A DNA stretch of 64,000 nt from Lentilactobacillus curieae (GTDB lineage: Bacteria > Bacillota > Bacilli > Lactobacillales > Lactobacillaceae): assembly GCF_000785105.2 (NCBI RefSeq), contig NZ_CP018906.1:2031861-2095860 (forward strand), written 5' to 3'. The notes below the pieces were generated by a model, which worked only from the letters and a program-made list of their open reading frames with translations, was not told the DNA's origin and searched no databases. The stretch's first letter is position 1. Each line of letters begins with the position of its first letter. This document shows positions 8,767 through 17,065 of the stretch, piece by piece. A program made the translations under genes and the position numbers.

Positions 8767-10047
8767 TTAAACTTTCTTTTGAACCGTTACACACCCTGGA
8801 GTGTAGTTTGCGAGAAAATTATTACTAATTATTTTAATGTCATCCAATGTCAATTTGCTGATAATCTCAATTTCATCGTAAATGGTTTGTGGTTTGTCGT
8901 CAAACCCATAAAATTGATTGGAGACTGCCTCTGGGGAATCCATCATAGCAACATAGTTACCTAACAGTTCCCTCTTTTGCAGTTCAAATTCTTCTGCCTT
9001 TGCATCCAGTAATTCAGGAATTGAATCAGCAATTCCCTTTAAGCTTGATACAAATTGGGCAGGATCATCTGTATCTCCAGCCAACATGGCAAATTGAAAG
9101 CCTCGTTCAACTTCAATTTCAAATGAAAATGAATCATCAATTATCCCTTGATGGTAAAGCTCATCATACTGGGAAGAGTTTTCTGAGAAAAACAGGTTCA
9201 TCAATAAATTTAGTCCTAATTCGTGCCGTAATCCTTCATCCCCACTCAACTGCTTATCCAAATTACTTCTTAGAGTAAATGCAGCCTTAGGTCTTGATAC
9301 GTCCATAGTAATGATTTCTGTGCGCCCCTCAACATCCTCGGGCTTAGGAGCAACAAATTTAACATTCCTATTGCGCTTTGGATACTGCGTTTGGTTTTCA
9401 CGAATAACTGTCATCAACTTCTCTGGGTCTAAGTTACCACTAACAATTAACGTCATATTATCAGGACGGTAAAATGTATCGTAAGCCAAATTCAGATCTT
9501 CCACCGTAATTTTTGCCAATGATTCATCAGTTCCAGCTATGTCATCTGCTAATGATGTCCCTTTATACATAGATTGAACACTCGACGTAAATAACTGATT
9601 ATCGGGATCATTTTTGTACATATTTATTTCTTGAGAAATGATTCCCTTTTCGCGTTCGACCTTTTGCTTGTCAAAGTATGGTTGCATCACAAAATTAAGG
9701 AGCAACTCTAGGTTTTCCTTTGCATTATCCGTTGATGAAAATACGTAGTTGGTTTTAGTGAATGAGGTGTACGCATTTGACCTACCACCATTTTTATTAA
9801 ACAACTCAAAAACATCATAATCTTTTTTATCAAACATCTTATGCTCTAAGAAATGCGCAATTCCTGCTGGCTGAGTGATCAACTTACCATCACGAACAAA
9901 CTTCGAGTCCGCTGAACCGTAGTTAACACTAAGTACGGCAGAGGTCCGATTAAACCCTGCCATGGGGTGTAAAAATACTCTCAATCCGTTAGGGAGAGTC
10001 TCTTGAAATAACTGTTCACTGAACTCAGGATAATTAATTATTTTCAT
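8767..10047 (-). CDS. M16 family zinc peptidase (YfmH-like), catalytic partner
   Basis: The inverted zinc motif HFLEH (residues near 66-70, preceded by QPAGIA) marks an active M16 peptidase. The 426-residue length is that of a single-chain M16B pair member. The start is the ATG (MKIINYPEF) after GGAGGTTCGG; the upstream ATG in the ribosome site is rejected. It overlaps the end of the preceding M16 gene by 14 bases, implying coupled translation. Known M16B peptidases often work as an active/inactive heterodimer, which fits this pair. Substrate unknown; the location next to rodZ is conserved in lactobacilli and bacilli (inference from memory). Confidence 0.88.
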   Translation of the reverse strand: MKIINYPEFSEQLFQETLPNGLRVFLHPMAGFNRTSAVLSVNYGSADSKFVRDGKLITQPAGIAHFLEHKMFDKKDYDVFELFNKNGGRSNAYTSFTKTNYVFSSTDNAKENLELLLNFVMQPYFDKQKVEREKGIISQEINMYKNDPDNQLFTSSVQSMYKGTSLADDIAGTDESLAKITVEDLNLAYDTFYRPDNMTLIVSGNLDPEKLMTVIRENQTQYPKRNRNVKFVAPKPEDVEGRTEIITMDVSRPKAAFTLRSNLDKQLSGDEGLRHELGLNLLMNLFFSENSSQYDELYHQGIIDDSFSFEIEVERGFQFAMLAGDTDDPAQFVSSLKGIADSIPELLDAKAEEFELQKRELLGNYVAMMDSPEAVSNQFYGFDDKPQTIYDEIEIISKLTLDDIKIISNNFLANYTPGCVTVQKKV

Positions 10048-11311
10048 CCGAACCTCCATTACCCTTTAAGGCAAAAACTGCTCGCAATTTTATTTGCTTG
10101 GCTAAGTCAACCACGTCAGACTTTTTAACTGACTTAACGCCGGCTATAAAGTCGTCGTCATCAACACTAGCGTTAGTAATCTCTTTGACAAAAAGCTTTT
10201 CGATTTGTGCCCCAAGTGAGTCCGCACTAGATTTTCGCTGGTCAATTAGTGATTGTTTGATTCCCGAAATTACTGTATCGTCAATATTTCCATTCATAAT
10301 TTTTTCAATGGATTTAGCAACTAAATCTTCAACTAACGGTTGATTTTGAGGTAAGATTCCTGCTGATACCGACAAAGTTCCGTTCAAAGAATTATATGAT
10401 GAAGAAATATCATAGGCTAGGCTCTGATCCTCACGCACATCATTAAACAGGACTGACTGAGGTGAGCCACCCAGTACCTGGTTCAAAACAATTGCATTAT
10501 AATAATCAGGATCATTTGAAAGAATTGGTAACTCGTAACCCATGGTTAACACAGTTTGATCAATTTCTAATTTTTGTTCTTTTCGAGCTACCTTATCAAT
10601 TTGCGGTAATTTAACAAACGGATCTAGTTTGACAAATTGATGATCCGTATTGGGAATGATTTCATCTAATTGATTAACAAACTCGTCATCGATATGACCA
10701 CCGATAAATCCCATAATGTTGGCATTTTTTAATAACCACTGATAGAAATCAAATAAATCAGCTGCCGTGGTTTTTTGAAGCTGATCAATTGTTCCGTATA
10801 AAAAGCTTCCGTGGTTAATGTCGTTTGGAAACATTAATTTTTGCAACTGGATAGTTGCATAGTATTCGCGGTTTTCAATAATTGAGTTGAAGTAATTGAG
10901 TAGATTGGCTTTATGTAAATTAAAAAAGCTCTCCTCAAACTGATTACCACCTATTAGTGGATGATTAATAACCTCATCGAGGAATCCCATTATTTCTGAA
11001 ACAACGTGATGATTATCTGGAAGGTATTTATCATTTGGAAAACTAATATTGATTCGAAGTGTGTGAACATCTCCGTATCTTAAAACTGTAACTCCGAAAC
11101 TGGCACCATACATTCTCGAAAGCTGTCTAGAAACCTCCGTCTCACTGGAATATTTACTTGTGGCATTTCCGAGTAATTCACTCAATAGCGCCATTTTCGC
11201 AAAGTTCTTCTCATCTGACTTAAGCGTAAAGTAAATAGTAATTTTGGTAGTTTTAAATTTATCGGTATTATGAGTAAAAATTCGATAATTTTTTGATTTA
11301 ATTTCGTTCAC
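10034..11311 (-). CDS. M16 family peptidase-like protein lacking the zinc motif (YfmF-like)
   Basis: The protein is M16-like across about 425 residues, but where HxxEH should be (AKMALLSELLGNATSKYSSE) there is no His-x-x-Glu-His, so it is probably the non-catalytic partner of the downstream M16 gene. The C-terminal half retains family features such as QVLGGSPQSVLFNDVREDQSLAYDI, resembling the R/Y pair region of M16. I choose a GTG start (VNEIKSKNYRIF) with AAGGAGG 6 bases upstream; the longer reading would place the ATG directly on the ribosome site. It overlaps the next gene by 14 bases. Confidence 0.85.
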   Translation of the reverse strand: MNEIKSKNYRIFTHNTDKFKTTKITIYFTLKSDEKNFAKMALLSELLGNATSKYSSETEVSRQLSRMYGASFGVTVLRYGDVHTLRINISFPNDKYLPDNHHVVSEIMGFLDEVINHPLIGGNQFEESFFNLHKANLLNYFNSIIENREYYATIQLQKLMFPNDINHGSFLYGTIDQLQKTTAADLFDFYQWLLKNANIMGFIGGHIDDEFVNQLDEIIPNTDHQFVKLDPFVKLPQIDKVARKEQKLEIDQTVLTMGYELPILSNDPDYYNAIVLNQVLGGSPQSVLFNDVREDQSLAYDISSSYNSLNGTLSVSAGILPQNQPLVEDLVAKSIEKIMNGNIDDTVISGIKQSLIDQRKSSADSLGAQIEKLFVKEITNASVDDDDFIAGVKSVKKSDVVDLAKQIKLRAVFALKGNGGSDENN

Positions 11312-11479
11312 AAGCATCCTCCTTGGATGAATCACAAATTTCATGGTAAATGAACCAGGCCAAAATCTCAATAGCGAATGTTTCAAATTAATAAAAAAAC
11401 TGAATTTTAACCAAATAAATGAGCGCTACAGAACTTTTAATCGTCCGTAACGCTCGCTATACTCAATAATCTACGATAA

Positions 11480-12334
11480 TCACTTATTATTTAAAAGAGG
11501 TGAAGATACTTTACTTCCAAACCACTTCTGGTCAATTTGTTTTAACTTACCATTCTTAGCTAATTCCTTTAGGCCTTGGTCAATTTTTTGCTTGAGCATT
11601 GTATCACCTTTTCGCATTCCAACGCCATAGTATTCCTTTGGAAAATTGCTTTTAATAACTTTGAATGATTTTCGGTCAGACTGGTGAGCAATGTAATAGT
11701 CAGCATAAATGCTATCTATCAATAACCCTTGAATTCTGTTTGAATTCAAATCAATGAACGCATCTGTGAAGGAATCATACAATACGGGACTGTGACCCTT
11801 GATCCGATCTTTCAGCAACTTAGGCTGGTTATCAATATCCATTGCCCCAGCGGATCCATTTTGGACCCCGGCAACTTTACCCTGCATGTCCGCAAAACTA
11901 TTGATGTTATTTTTCTTCTTAGTAACTAAAATTTGGTCGTTCACTAAGTATGGAGTACTAAACGAAACCGCCTTAGATCTTTGCGGCGTAATTGAAAAAC
12001 CATTCCAAATTAAATCAATCGTCCCATTGCGCAACTCAGTAACGTTCATTGACCAATCAATTGGCTGAAAATCAACCTTAATTCCATACTGTTTGAAAAC
12101 AGCTTTGGCAAGGTCAACATCGTAACCAACAATTTTGCCACTCTTAGTCTGAAATCCCATTGGAACAAAACTATCATCAAGACCAATAACAATCTTCTTT
12201 TGCTTCTGAACGGTCTCCCAGGTGTCAGGCTTACTCTCTAATTTTTGTCGTGATTCAATTCGGCAACCTGATAAAAGTAGCGGAATCATTATCAATGTCA
12301 CTGCGAACAAACTGCGAATCAATCTCTTCTTCAT
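11480..12334 (-). CDS. Amino-acid ABC transporter, substrate-binding lipoprotein
   Basis: The N-terminus is a lipoprotein signal: positive start, hydrophobic stretch and lipobox LLSGC at about residues 20-24. The rest is a family 3 solute-binding protein (IGLDDSFVPMGFQ, VGYDVDLAKAVFKQYG, GTIDLIWNGFSITPQR). It is the third gene of a permease-ATPase-binding protein operon, 11 bases after the ATPase stop. The operon sits behind a T-box leader, so it is induced when one amino acid is short. Family 3 proteins bind polar amino acids; the leader specifier suggests histidine, but this is unproven. Confidence 0.9.
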   Translation of the reverse strand: MKKRLIRSLFAVTLIMIPLLLSGCRIESRQKLESKPDTWETVQKQKKIVIGLDDSFVPMGFQTKSGKIVGYDVDLAKAVFKQYGIKVDFQPIDWSMNVTELRNGTIDLIWNGFSITPQRSKAVSFSTPYLVNDQILVTKKKNNINSFADMQGKVAGVQNGSAGAMDIDNQPKLLKDRIKGHSPVLYDSFTDAFIDLNSNRIQGLLIDSIYADYYIAHQSDRKSFKVIKSNFPKEYYGVGMRKGDTMLKQKIDQGLKELAKNGKLKQIDQKWFGSKVSSPLLNNK

Positions 12335-12345
12335 CCAACCACCCC

Positions 12346-12981
12346 TTACTTCAGTTGCTCAACCCGTAAAATATTATCAGCAATTTTTTCTGCAAAATCC
12401 ATATCATGGGTAACAACTAACTGAGTCATTCCTTGTTGCTTCAAATCGATAATAATTTTGGCAACTTCATCTCTCAGCTCGGGATCAAGTGCAGATGTTG
12501 GCTCATCATAGCAAAGAACCTTAGGATTCATTGCCAAAGCCCGAACAATAGCGACCCGCTGTTTTTGGCCACCTGACAGCTGATATGGGTATAAATCTTC
12601 TTTTCCTTCGAGGCCCAACCGTGCTAAAAGTTCGCTAGCTGACTTTTCTAATTCATCTAGGCTTTCTTTCTTAACCAATCTGGGTGCCAGAGTAATATTG
12701 TCCAATACCGTTAAATTTGGAAATAATTGATAGTCCTGAAAAACCACCCCAATAATCATGTTTTTGGGATTAGAATCAGTTGGATCAAACTTTTGGTTAT
12801 CCCAGTAAAATTCACCAGAGTCAACCTTCTCTAATCCAGTAATACACCTGAGAAGAGTTGTTTTTCCAGCTCCGGATGGTCCAACCACTGATAATATTTC
12901 TTGATCTTTAACCTGTACAGACAGGTCATCAATAATCGTTCTGTTTCCAAATCGTTTAACTAAATTTTTTACTTCTAACAT
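12346..12981 (-). CDS. Amino-acid ABC transporter, ATP-binding protein
   Basis: A 211-residue ABC ATPase of the polar amino-acid uptake class. Walker A is GPSGAGKTTLLR, signature LSGGQKQRVAIVRAL, Walker B VLCYDEPTSALD, and the H-loop VVTHDM. The start is ATG (MLEVKNLVKRFG) after AGGAGTGTCATCA; an upstream in-frame TTG overlaps the ribosome site region and is rejected. It lies 11 bases after the permease stop in the same operon. Confidence 0.94.
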   Translation of the reverse strand: MLEVKNLVKRFGNRTIIDDLSVQVKDQEILSVVGPSGAGKTTLLRCITGLEKVDSGEFYWDNQKFDPTDSNPKNMIIGVVFQDYQLFPNLTVLDNITLAPRLVKKESLDELEKSASELLARLGLEGKEDLYPYQLSGGQKQRVAIVRALAMNPKVLCYDEPTSALDPELRDEVAKIIIDLKQQGMTQLVVTHDMDFAEKIADNILRVEQLK

Positions 12982-12992
12982 TGATGACACTC

Positions 12993-13646
12993 CTATCTCC
13001 AAACACTGGATTTCTTTTCAATTAATCTTAGGATCACTGTGCATACAGCCGTCAATAACAGGTAAATTACCCCTGCAAAAATCAGCGGTAATAATGTGAC
13101 ATCCCTTGCACTAGCAACGTTTCCAGCGCGTAGTAGGTCTCCTAAACCAATTACGTAGACCAATGATGAATCCTTGATCAAATTGATAACTTCGTTTCCA
13201 ATGGATGGCAACACAATTTTAAACACTTGTGGGATTACGATGTAGCGGATTGTTTGCCAATACGTAAGTCTAAGTACCCGAGCACTCTCAAGTTGACCCT
13301 TGGGAACTGCTTGAAAACCGCCCCGAAAGATTTCTGCAAAGTATGCGGTGTAGTTTAATATAAATGCAAATAAAGCCGCTTCGTACCGAGGAAAAACAAT
13401 TGCAAAAGGATGCATCAAAGGTAGCCCATAAAAGACAATTATTAATTGCAGCAACAATGGCGTTCCTCTCATCAACCAAACATAGAAGTTAATTAGCCAA
13501 ACTAAGGGCTTAAACTTGCTTAACATGCCCAAACCCACAATTGCTCCTAGTGGAATTGAGGCAATTAATGTCCAAAAAAATACTGATAATGTCATTTTTG
13601 TTCCAGATAATAATGCTGGTAAAATTTGTCCTAAATAATCTAACAT
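12993..13646 (-). CDS. Amino-acid ABC transporter, permease
   Basis: A 217-residue HisM/GlnP-type permease with about five membrane helices and the family signature ...YFAEIFRGGFQAVPKGQLESAR, the EAA loop contacting the ATPase. The start is the ATG at MLDYLGQILP, with GGAGGAATTATT in front; the longer reading would begin inside the T-box terminator. First gene of the operon, directly downstream of the second terminator platform of the leader. Confidence 0.94.
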   Translation of the reverse strand: MLDYLGQILPALLSGTKMTLSVFFWTLIASIPLGAIVGLGMLSKFKPLVWLINFYVWLMRGTPLLLQLIIVFYGLPLMHPFAIVFPRYEAALFAFILNYTAYFAEIFRGGFQAVPKGQLESARVLRLTYWQTIRYIVIPQVFKIVLPSIGNEVINLIKDSSLVYVIGLGDLLRAGNVASARDVTLLPLIFAGVIYLLLTAVCTVILRLIEKKSSVWR

Positions 13647-13660
13647 AATAATTCCTCCAT

Positions 13661-13693
13661 AAAAAAAGTCCCCTTGATAATTTACCAAGAGGG
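13661..13693 (-). terminator. Second intrinsic terminator of the T-box leader
   Basis: CCCTCTTGGTAA and the facing ATCAAGGGG form the stem; seven Ts follow on the minus strand. The TTTATGGAGG after it holds the permease ribosome site, so closing this hairpin ends transcription just before the operon. Confidence 0.85.
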
Positions 13694-13775
13694 CGATGGT
13701 TTTCGCGGTTCCACCTCAATTCGTAGTGGACTCGCGCCCACTACCTCAAGAAGTTTAATTACTACTTTGAAAAAC
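13661..13775 (-). promoter_or_regulatory. Second T-box antiterminator/terminator platform without its own specifier stem
   Basis: Only about 115 bases follow the first terminator. They hold an AAACTTCTTGAGG block, a stem-III-like hairpin (TAGTGG/CCACTA), the T-box AGGTGGAACCGCG, and a terminator. There is no room for a Stem I, so this platform must depend on the specifier domain at 13900-14030 or act independently. Its variable T-box base is A, where the first platform has C. Confidence 0.7.
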
Positions 13776-13806
13776 AAAAAATCCTCTTAGGCAAAAGCCT
13801 AAGAGG
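13776..13806 (-). terminator. First intrinsic terminator of the T-box leader
   Basis: CCTCTTAGGC and GCCTAAGAGG form a perfect 10-bp stem with a TTTT loop, followed by ATTTTTTG on the minus strand. Confidence 0.9.
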
Positions 13807-14044
13807 ACGATTGTTAAATCGTGGTGCCACCTCATGTTCGTCTACAGCGTAGACCTCAAGAGTTTAGTAACTAAACTTCAGCAATAACGTGCTCACCGTT
13901 TTTCCCTACTAAAGCTTTCAGGAAAATGACTCCCAGATGTGAACTAAGCATCGCCAACATCATCATTCCACCAAATTGATGATTCTCTGTAGAAGTTGAT
14001 AACCTAGATTTCTGATCATAGTCTTTATTAATGTAAAATGTTAG
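13776..14044 (-). promoter_or_regulatory. T-box riboswitch (tRNA-sensing leader) of the amino-acid ABC operon, first platform
   Basis: On the minus strand, Stem I begins with a K-turn: helix GAC/GTC (14021-14023, 13928-13930), a 3-base bulge, tandem G-A pairs, then TCAGA/TCTGG. The apical AGAGAATCATC...GGTGGAA block is the usual AG-bulge and loop. The trinucleotide next to the conserved purine and the TCTGG helix is CAC (13939-13941), a His codon. A stem III (GTCTAC/GTAGAC), the T-box AGGTGGCACCACG and a perfect terminator follow. The T-box base after TGG is C, which would pair with a G discriminator, not the C73 of tRNA-His, so the amino acid is uncertain. Confidence 0.85.
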
Positions 14045-14049
14045 TTTAA

Positions 14050-14078
14050 ATAATACTTAAAGATAAGCCATTCGTCAA
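14050..14078 (-). promoter_or_regulatory. Promoter of the T-box leader and amino-acid ABC operon
   Basis: Minus strand TTGACG, 17-base spacer, TATTAT. It lies just after the minD stop codon, giving a leader of roughly 390 bases. Confidence 0.75.
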
Positions 14079-14088
14079 GTTCAAATAG

Positions 14089-14895
14089 CTAATTCTTTTT
14101 AAACCAACCAGTAAACTTTTGCCAGAACGAAGCTTTTGACTCTTCCTTCATTTCCATCAAAGGAACAGATTCGCCAGTAATTCTACGCGCAATATCTCGA
14201 TATCCTTGACCGGCAGGATTATCTGAATCTAATACGATTGGTTCACCATGATTAGAAGTTGAAATAACGGCGTCATCATCAAACACAATCCCTAATAATT
14301 CAACTCCCAAATGATGGGTGATTTCATCAACATCCATCACTGAACCATCTTTCATCATGTGCGTCCGAATACGGTTAATGATTAATAATGGTTCTTCCTT
14401 TAGTGGATGGGTTTCAAGCAATCCAACGACGCGATCAGCATCACGGACTGCCGAAATTTCAGGTGTAGTAACAATCAAAGCACCGTCTGCACCAGCAATT
14501 GCATTCATAAATCCTTGTTCAATTCCTGCAGGACAATCAATTAAGACATAATCGAAATCTGGTTTTAATTCTTCCACGATTTCAACAACTTCATCCTCTG
14601 TTAATGCAGTCTTATCAGTATTTTGTGCGGCTGGTAATAGATAAAGGAGATCATCAAATCTCTTATCCTTTACCAGGGCATGTGCTAATTTAGCGCGACC
14701 TGCTGCCACATCGACAATATCGTACATGATACGGTTGTCTAACCCCAAAACAACATCAAGGTTTCTCAAACCAATATCAAGGTCAAGCAATACCACCTTT
14801 TTGCCCATCATTGCTAATGCGGTACCGATGTTGGCAGAAGAAGTTGTCTTACCAACACCACCTTTACCTGAAGTGATAACTAACGCTTTACCCAT
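14089..14895 (-). CDS. minD: Septum site-determining ATPase MinD
   Basis: MinD is the membrane-binding ATPase that positions the MinC division inhibitor. The deviant Walker A KGGVGKTT is near residues 10-17; the family motifs LLDLDIGLRNLD and DYVLIDCPAGIE are present. The last dozen residues, SFWQKFTGWFKKN, form the amphipathic membrane-targeting helix. Start is the ATG (MGKALVITSG) after GGAGGAGTCAATA. It overlaps minC by 8 bases, so translation is coupled. No minE or divIVA is seen next to it. Confidence 0.96.
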   Translation of the reverse strand: MGKALVITSGKGGVGKTTSSANIGTALAMMGKKVVLLDLDIGLRNLDVVLGLDNRIMYDIVDVAAGRAKLAHALVKDKRFDDLLYLLPAAQNTDKTALTEDEVVEIVEELKPDFDYVLIDCPAGIEQGFMNAIAGADGALIVTTPEISAVRDADRVVGLLETHPLKEEPLLIINRIRTHMMKDGSVMDVDEITHHLGVELLGIVFDDDAVISTSNHGEPIVLDSDNPAGQGYRDIARRITGESVPLMEMKEESKASFWQKFTGWFKKN

Positions 14896-15577
14896 TATTG
14901 ACTCCTCCAATCTGGTTAAAGAACTTTGGGTTAATCTCGTTTAAATCCTCAACTTCGCCGTAATCAAGCAAATGAAGATCGTTAACATATGAAACTGTGG
15001 ATTCGTTAATCTTGTCACTCTTGGGAGAGTCATCTAGGATTTCGAATTGCTCACCAATTCTAACTTGCTGAGCATTATGTACGTCCCCAATAATCAGCTT
15101 ATCTTCCATATTGGGGTACCCTGCTTGAATAATACCATCAACTTGTCCCAAAACGAATAAATTACCGCTGACGAATAACTTACCCCCTTCATGGACATTC
15201 CCAAGAAATAATACGTCTCCTGTTACTGTTTCTACCTGACCATTTCGAATTGTCTTATCAAGAATATGAACGGTCTGTTGTTCAATAATTCTCTTTGACT
15301 CTTCTTTAGTAACAACATCTGAATTGATACGATGAATTGAAAAGTCAGGATAGTTTGCAAATACTTTCTCAATTTCGGAACGTTCGTCTGAATTAAACAA
15401 ACGGCTTCCCGTTGTAATTTCAAACGCAATTTTTTGCGGTTTTGTTGAAGCCGTCTGCGTTTTTAAGTTGTCCAGTAGCTTAACCAATGATTTAAAGATA
15501 TCATCGTACGCAGCCCGATCACTCAAGATTATTTCGTAACCATCATTACTGCCTTTCAAAACAGCTGCCTCTGCCAT
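14888..15577 (-). CDS. minC: Septum site-determining protein MinC
   Basis: MinC blocks FtsZ polymerisation away from midcell when held on the membrane by MinD. The 229-residue protein has a weakly conserved N-terminal domain and the diagnostic C-terminal beta-helix (GDVLFLGNVHEGGKLFVSG, GQVDGIIQAGYP) at about residues 120-190. The ATG follows GGGGGTAGG; a TTG one codon upstream is less well placed. It is 27 bases after mreD and overlaps minD. Confidence 0.92.
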   Translation of the reverse strand: MAEAAVLKGSNDGYEIILSDRAAYDDIFKSLVKLLDNLKTQTASTKPQKIAFEITTGSRLFNSDERSEIEKVFANYPDFSIHRINSDVVTKEESKRIIEQQTVHILDKTIRNGQVETVTGDVLFLGNVHEGGKLFVSGNLFVLGQVDGIIQAGYPNMEDKLIIGDVHNAQQVRIGEQFEILDDSPKSDKINESTVSYVNDLHLLDYGEVEDLNEINPKFFNQIGGVNNG

Positions 15578-15604
15578 CAATACCTACCCCCTAAGATTTC
15601 CAAA

Positions 15605-16132
15605 TTAACGTCTATGTCTAGCATACAACGATTCAATTGGAAAATAACATATTGCAAAGAAAAATAAATTCAATGCCAAAGTTGGGGCCAAAGCATTTAC
15701 CAGAAAAATAGATGCTGACGGCTCAACCTGGCCAACAAAGATGTTTGCTAGCCAATTTAGACTAATAGCAAAAGTAACATCAATGAAGAAAACCAAAAAA
15801 CCACTCAGAAAATTTTTAGGTAACGATTCATAAATCGCCTGGCCTATATAAACGACAAGTGGAAATATGAATACGTAAACCCCTAGCAAGCCTGTGTAGT
15901 ACGAATCAAAGACAAAACCAATGATTGCTGCCCAGATACCCACGTGAAGACGTTTTATTCTAGTAGAGAAGAATGCCGTCATACATAGCCACATCAGGGT
16001 TAAATACGGAACCATTGAATTTGGTGCTGCATACAACACACTTGCAAACGCTTGACTTATCGAACCATCCAAGAAAAACGCCAATATTAGACCAACTATA
16101 AAAATAACCGAAACCGGAATTCTTCTTTTCAA
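15605..16132 (-). CDS. mreD: Rod shape-determining protein MreD
   Basis: A 175-residue, strongly hydrophobic protein with about five membrane helices, in the normal third place of an mreBCD cluster. MreD belongs to the elongation complex with MreC, RodA and PBP2-type enzymes. Sequence conservation of MreD is low, so position between mreC and minC carries much of the call; the hydrophobic pattern and length agree. Confidence 0.88.
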   Translation of the reverse strand: MKRRIPVSVIFIVGLILAFFLDGSISQAFASVLYAAPNSMVPYLTLMWLCMTAFFSTRIKRLHVGIWAAIIGFVFDSYYTGLLGVYVFIFPLVVYIGQAIYESLPKNFLSGFLVFFIDVTFAISLNWLANIFVGQVEPSASIFLVNALAPTLALNLFFFAICYFPIESLYARHRR

Positions 16133-16148
16133 CTATACCAGCCCCCAA

Positions 16149-16997
16149 TTACTCTTTAACCGCAACAGAGACGATTTCAATATCATGAAGATCCGCTGCA
16201 GGCTTAATGTATACCTTTTTAGCTAGTCCATAATCATCTTTACCAACTTTTGAAACAGTTCCAATGTAAATTCCCTTAGGAACAACACCGCCTAATCCAG
16301 AAGTAGCAACTTTATCGCCCTTAGAAATTTTTTCCTTCGACGTAATGTTACCCATAATCAGTTGACTCGTATCATCGTTATAATCAGTAATGATTCCGTT
16401 TAGCACTTTACCGCCATCTCCTGCAATTTGCACAGCAAATCTATTGGAATTCTCAGCAGTATTTGAAATCAAAACAACCTTACTATTCGTCTTGTTAACT
16501 TCTGAAACCGTTCCAATCAATCCTTGTCCAGCAATAACTGGCATGTTCTTTTTAATTCCCGAAGCTTGTCCTTTATTGATAATCAATTGACTTGCCCAAG
16601 ATGATGGTGTTCTTGAAATAACCGCAGCGTTAATCTTGTCATAGCTAGTCATTGTTGAACCAACTTGTAGCTGTTGTTTCAACTGCTTGTTTTCCTTTTC
16701 CAGTGCCTGATCCTTAACCTGGGTCTGCACTAGTTGATCAACCTTTGATTTAAGTTGCTCGTTTTCCTGATAGGTATTGAGCAAATTCTTTAGAGATACA
16801 AAACCGTGCTGAATTCCATTCATTGGAGTTGCAACGAACCGGTCACCAAAACCAACAATATCATTACCAAATTGTTGAATTACAGGCGGTGTACTGCGTT
16901 TGTTTCTCACAGATACGGATAATGTCATTAAACCAAAACTGATGATCAAGCAGATAATTATAATTACCAACTTTCTGTTGGAAAAGAACTTTTGCAT
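16149..16997 (-). CDS. mreC: Rod shape-determining protein MreC
   Basis: MreC is a bitopic protein whose extracellular beta-rich domain organises wall-elongation enzymes. It has an N-terminal membrane helix (about residues 8-28), a coiled coil (about 60-100, QENEQLKSKVDQLV) and the MreC core (AAVISRTPSSWASQLIINKGQASGI). Start is the ATG 12 bases inside the longest frame, after GGAGGCAATT; the first ATG belongs to the ribosome site. 282 residues is the usual length. Confidence 0.95.
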   Translation of the reverse strand: MQKFFSNRKLVIIIICLIISFGLMTLSVSVRNKRSTPPVIQQFGNDIVGFGDRFVATPMNGIQHGFVSLKNLLNTYQENEQLKSKVDQLVQTQVKDQALEKENKQLKQQLQVGSTMTSYDKINAAVISRTPSSWASQLIINKGQASGIKKNMPVIAGQGLIGTVSEVNKTNSKVVLISNTAENSNRFAVQIAGDGGKVLNGIITDYNDDTSQLIMGNITSKEKISKGDKVATSGLGGVVPKGIYIGTVSKVGKDDYGLAKKVYIKPAADLHDIEIVSVAVKE

Positions 16998-17029
16998 AAT
17001 TGCCTCCATCAGTCAATCGTTCATAAAAT

Positions 17030-17054
17030 AAGCCCTAAGAAATTCCTAAGGCTT
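17030..17054 (-). terminator. Hairpin between mreB and mreC, possible weak terminator
   Basis: AAGCCTTA/TAGGGCTT, 8 bp with one G-U pair, followed by TATTTTAT on the minus strand. It may lower mreCD-minCD expression relative to mreB rather than stop it, as no promoter is obvious before mreC. Confidence 0.5.
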
Positions 17055-17065
17055 AAAAAACGATA

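Noticed and set aside
11400..11465. GAGCG-TAC / GTA-CGCTC hairpin between the inactive M16 gene and the ABC binding protein.
   Set aside because: It is imperfect with a large loop and no clear T-run, so I do not call it a terminator.
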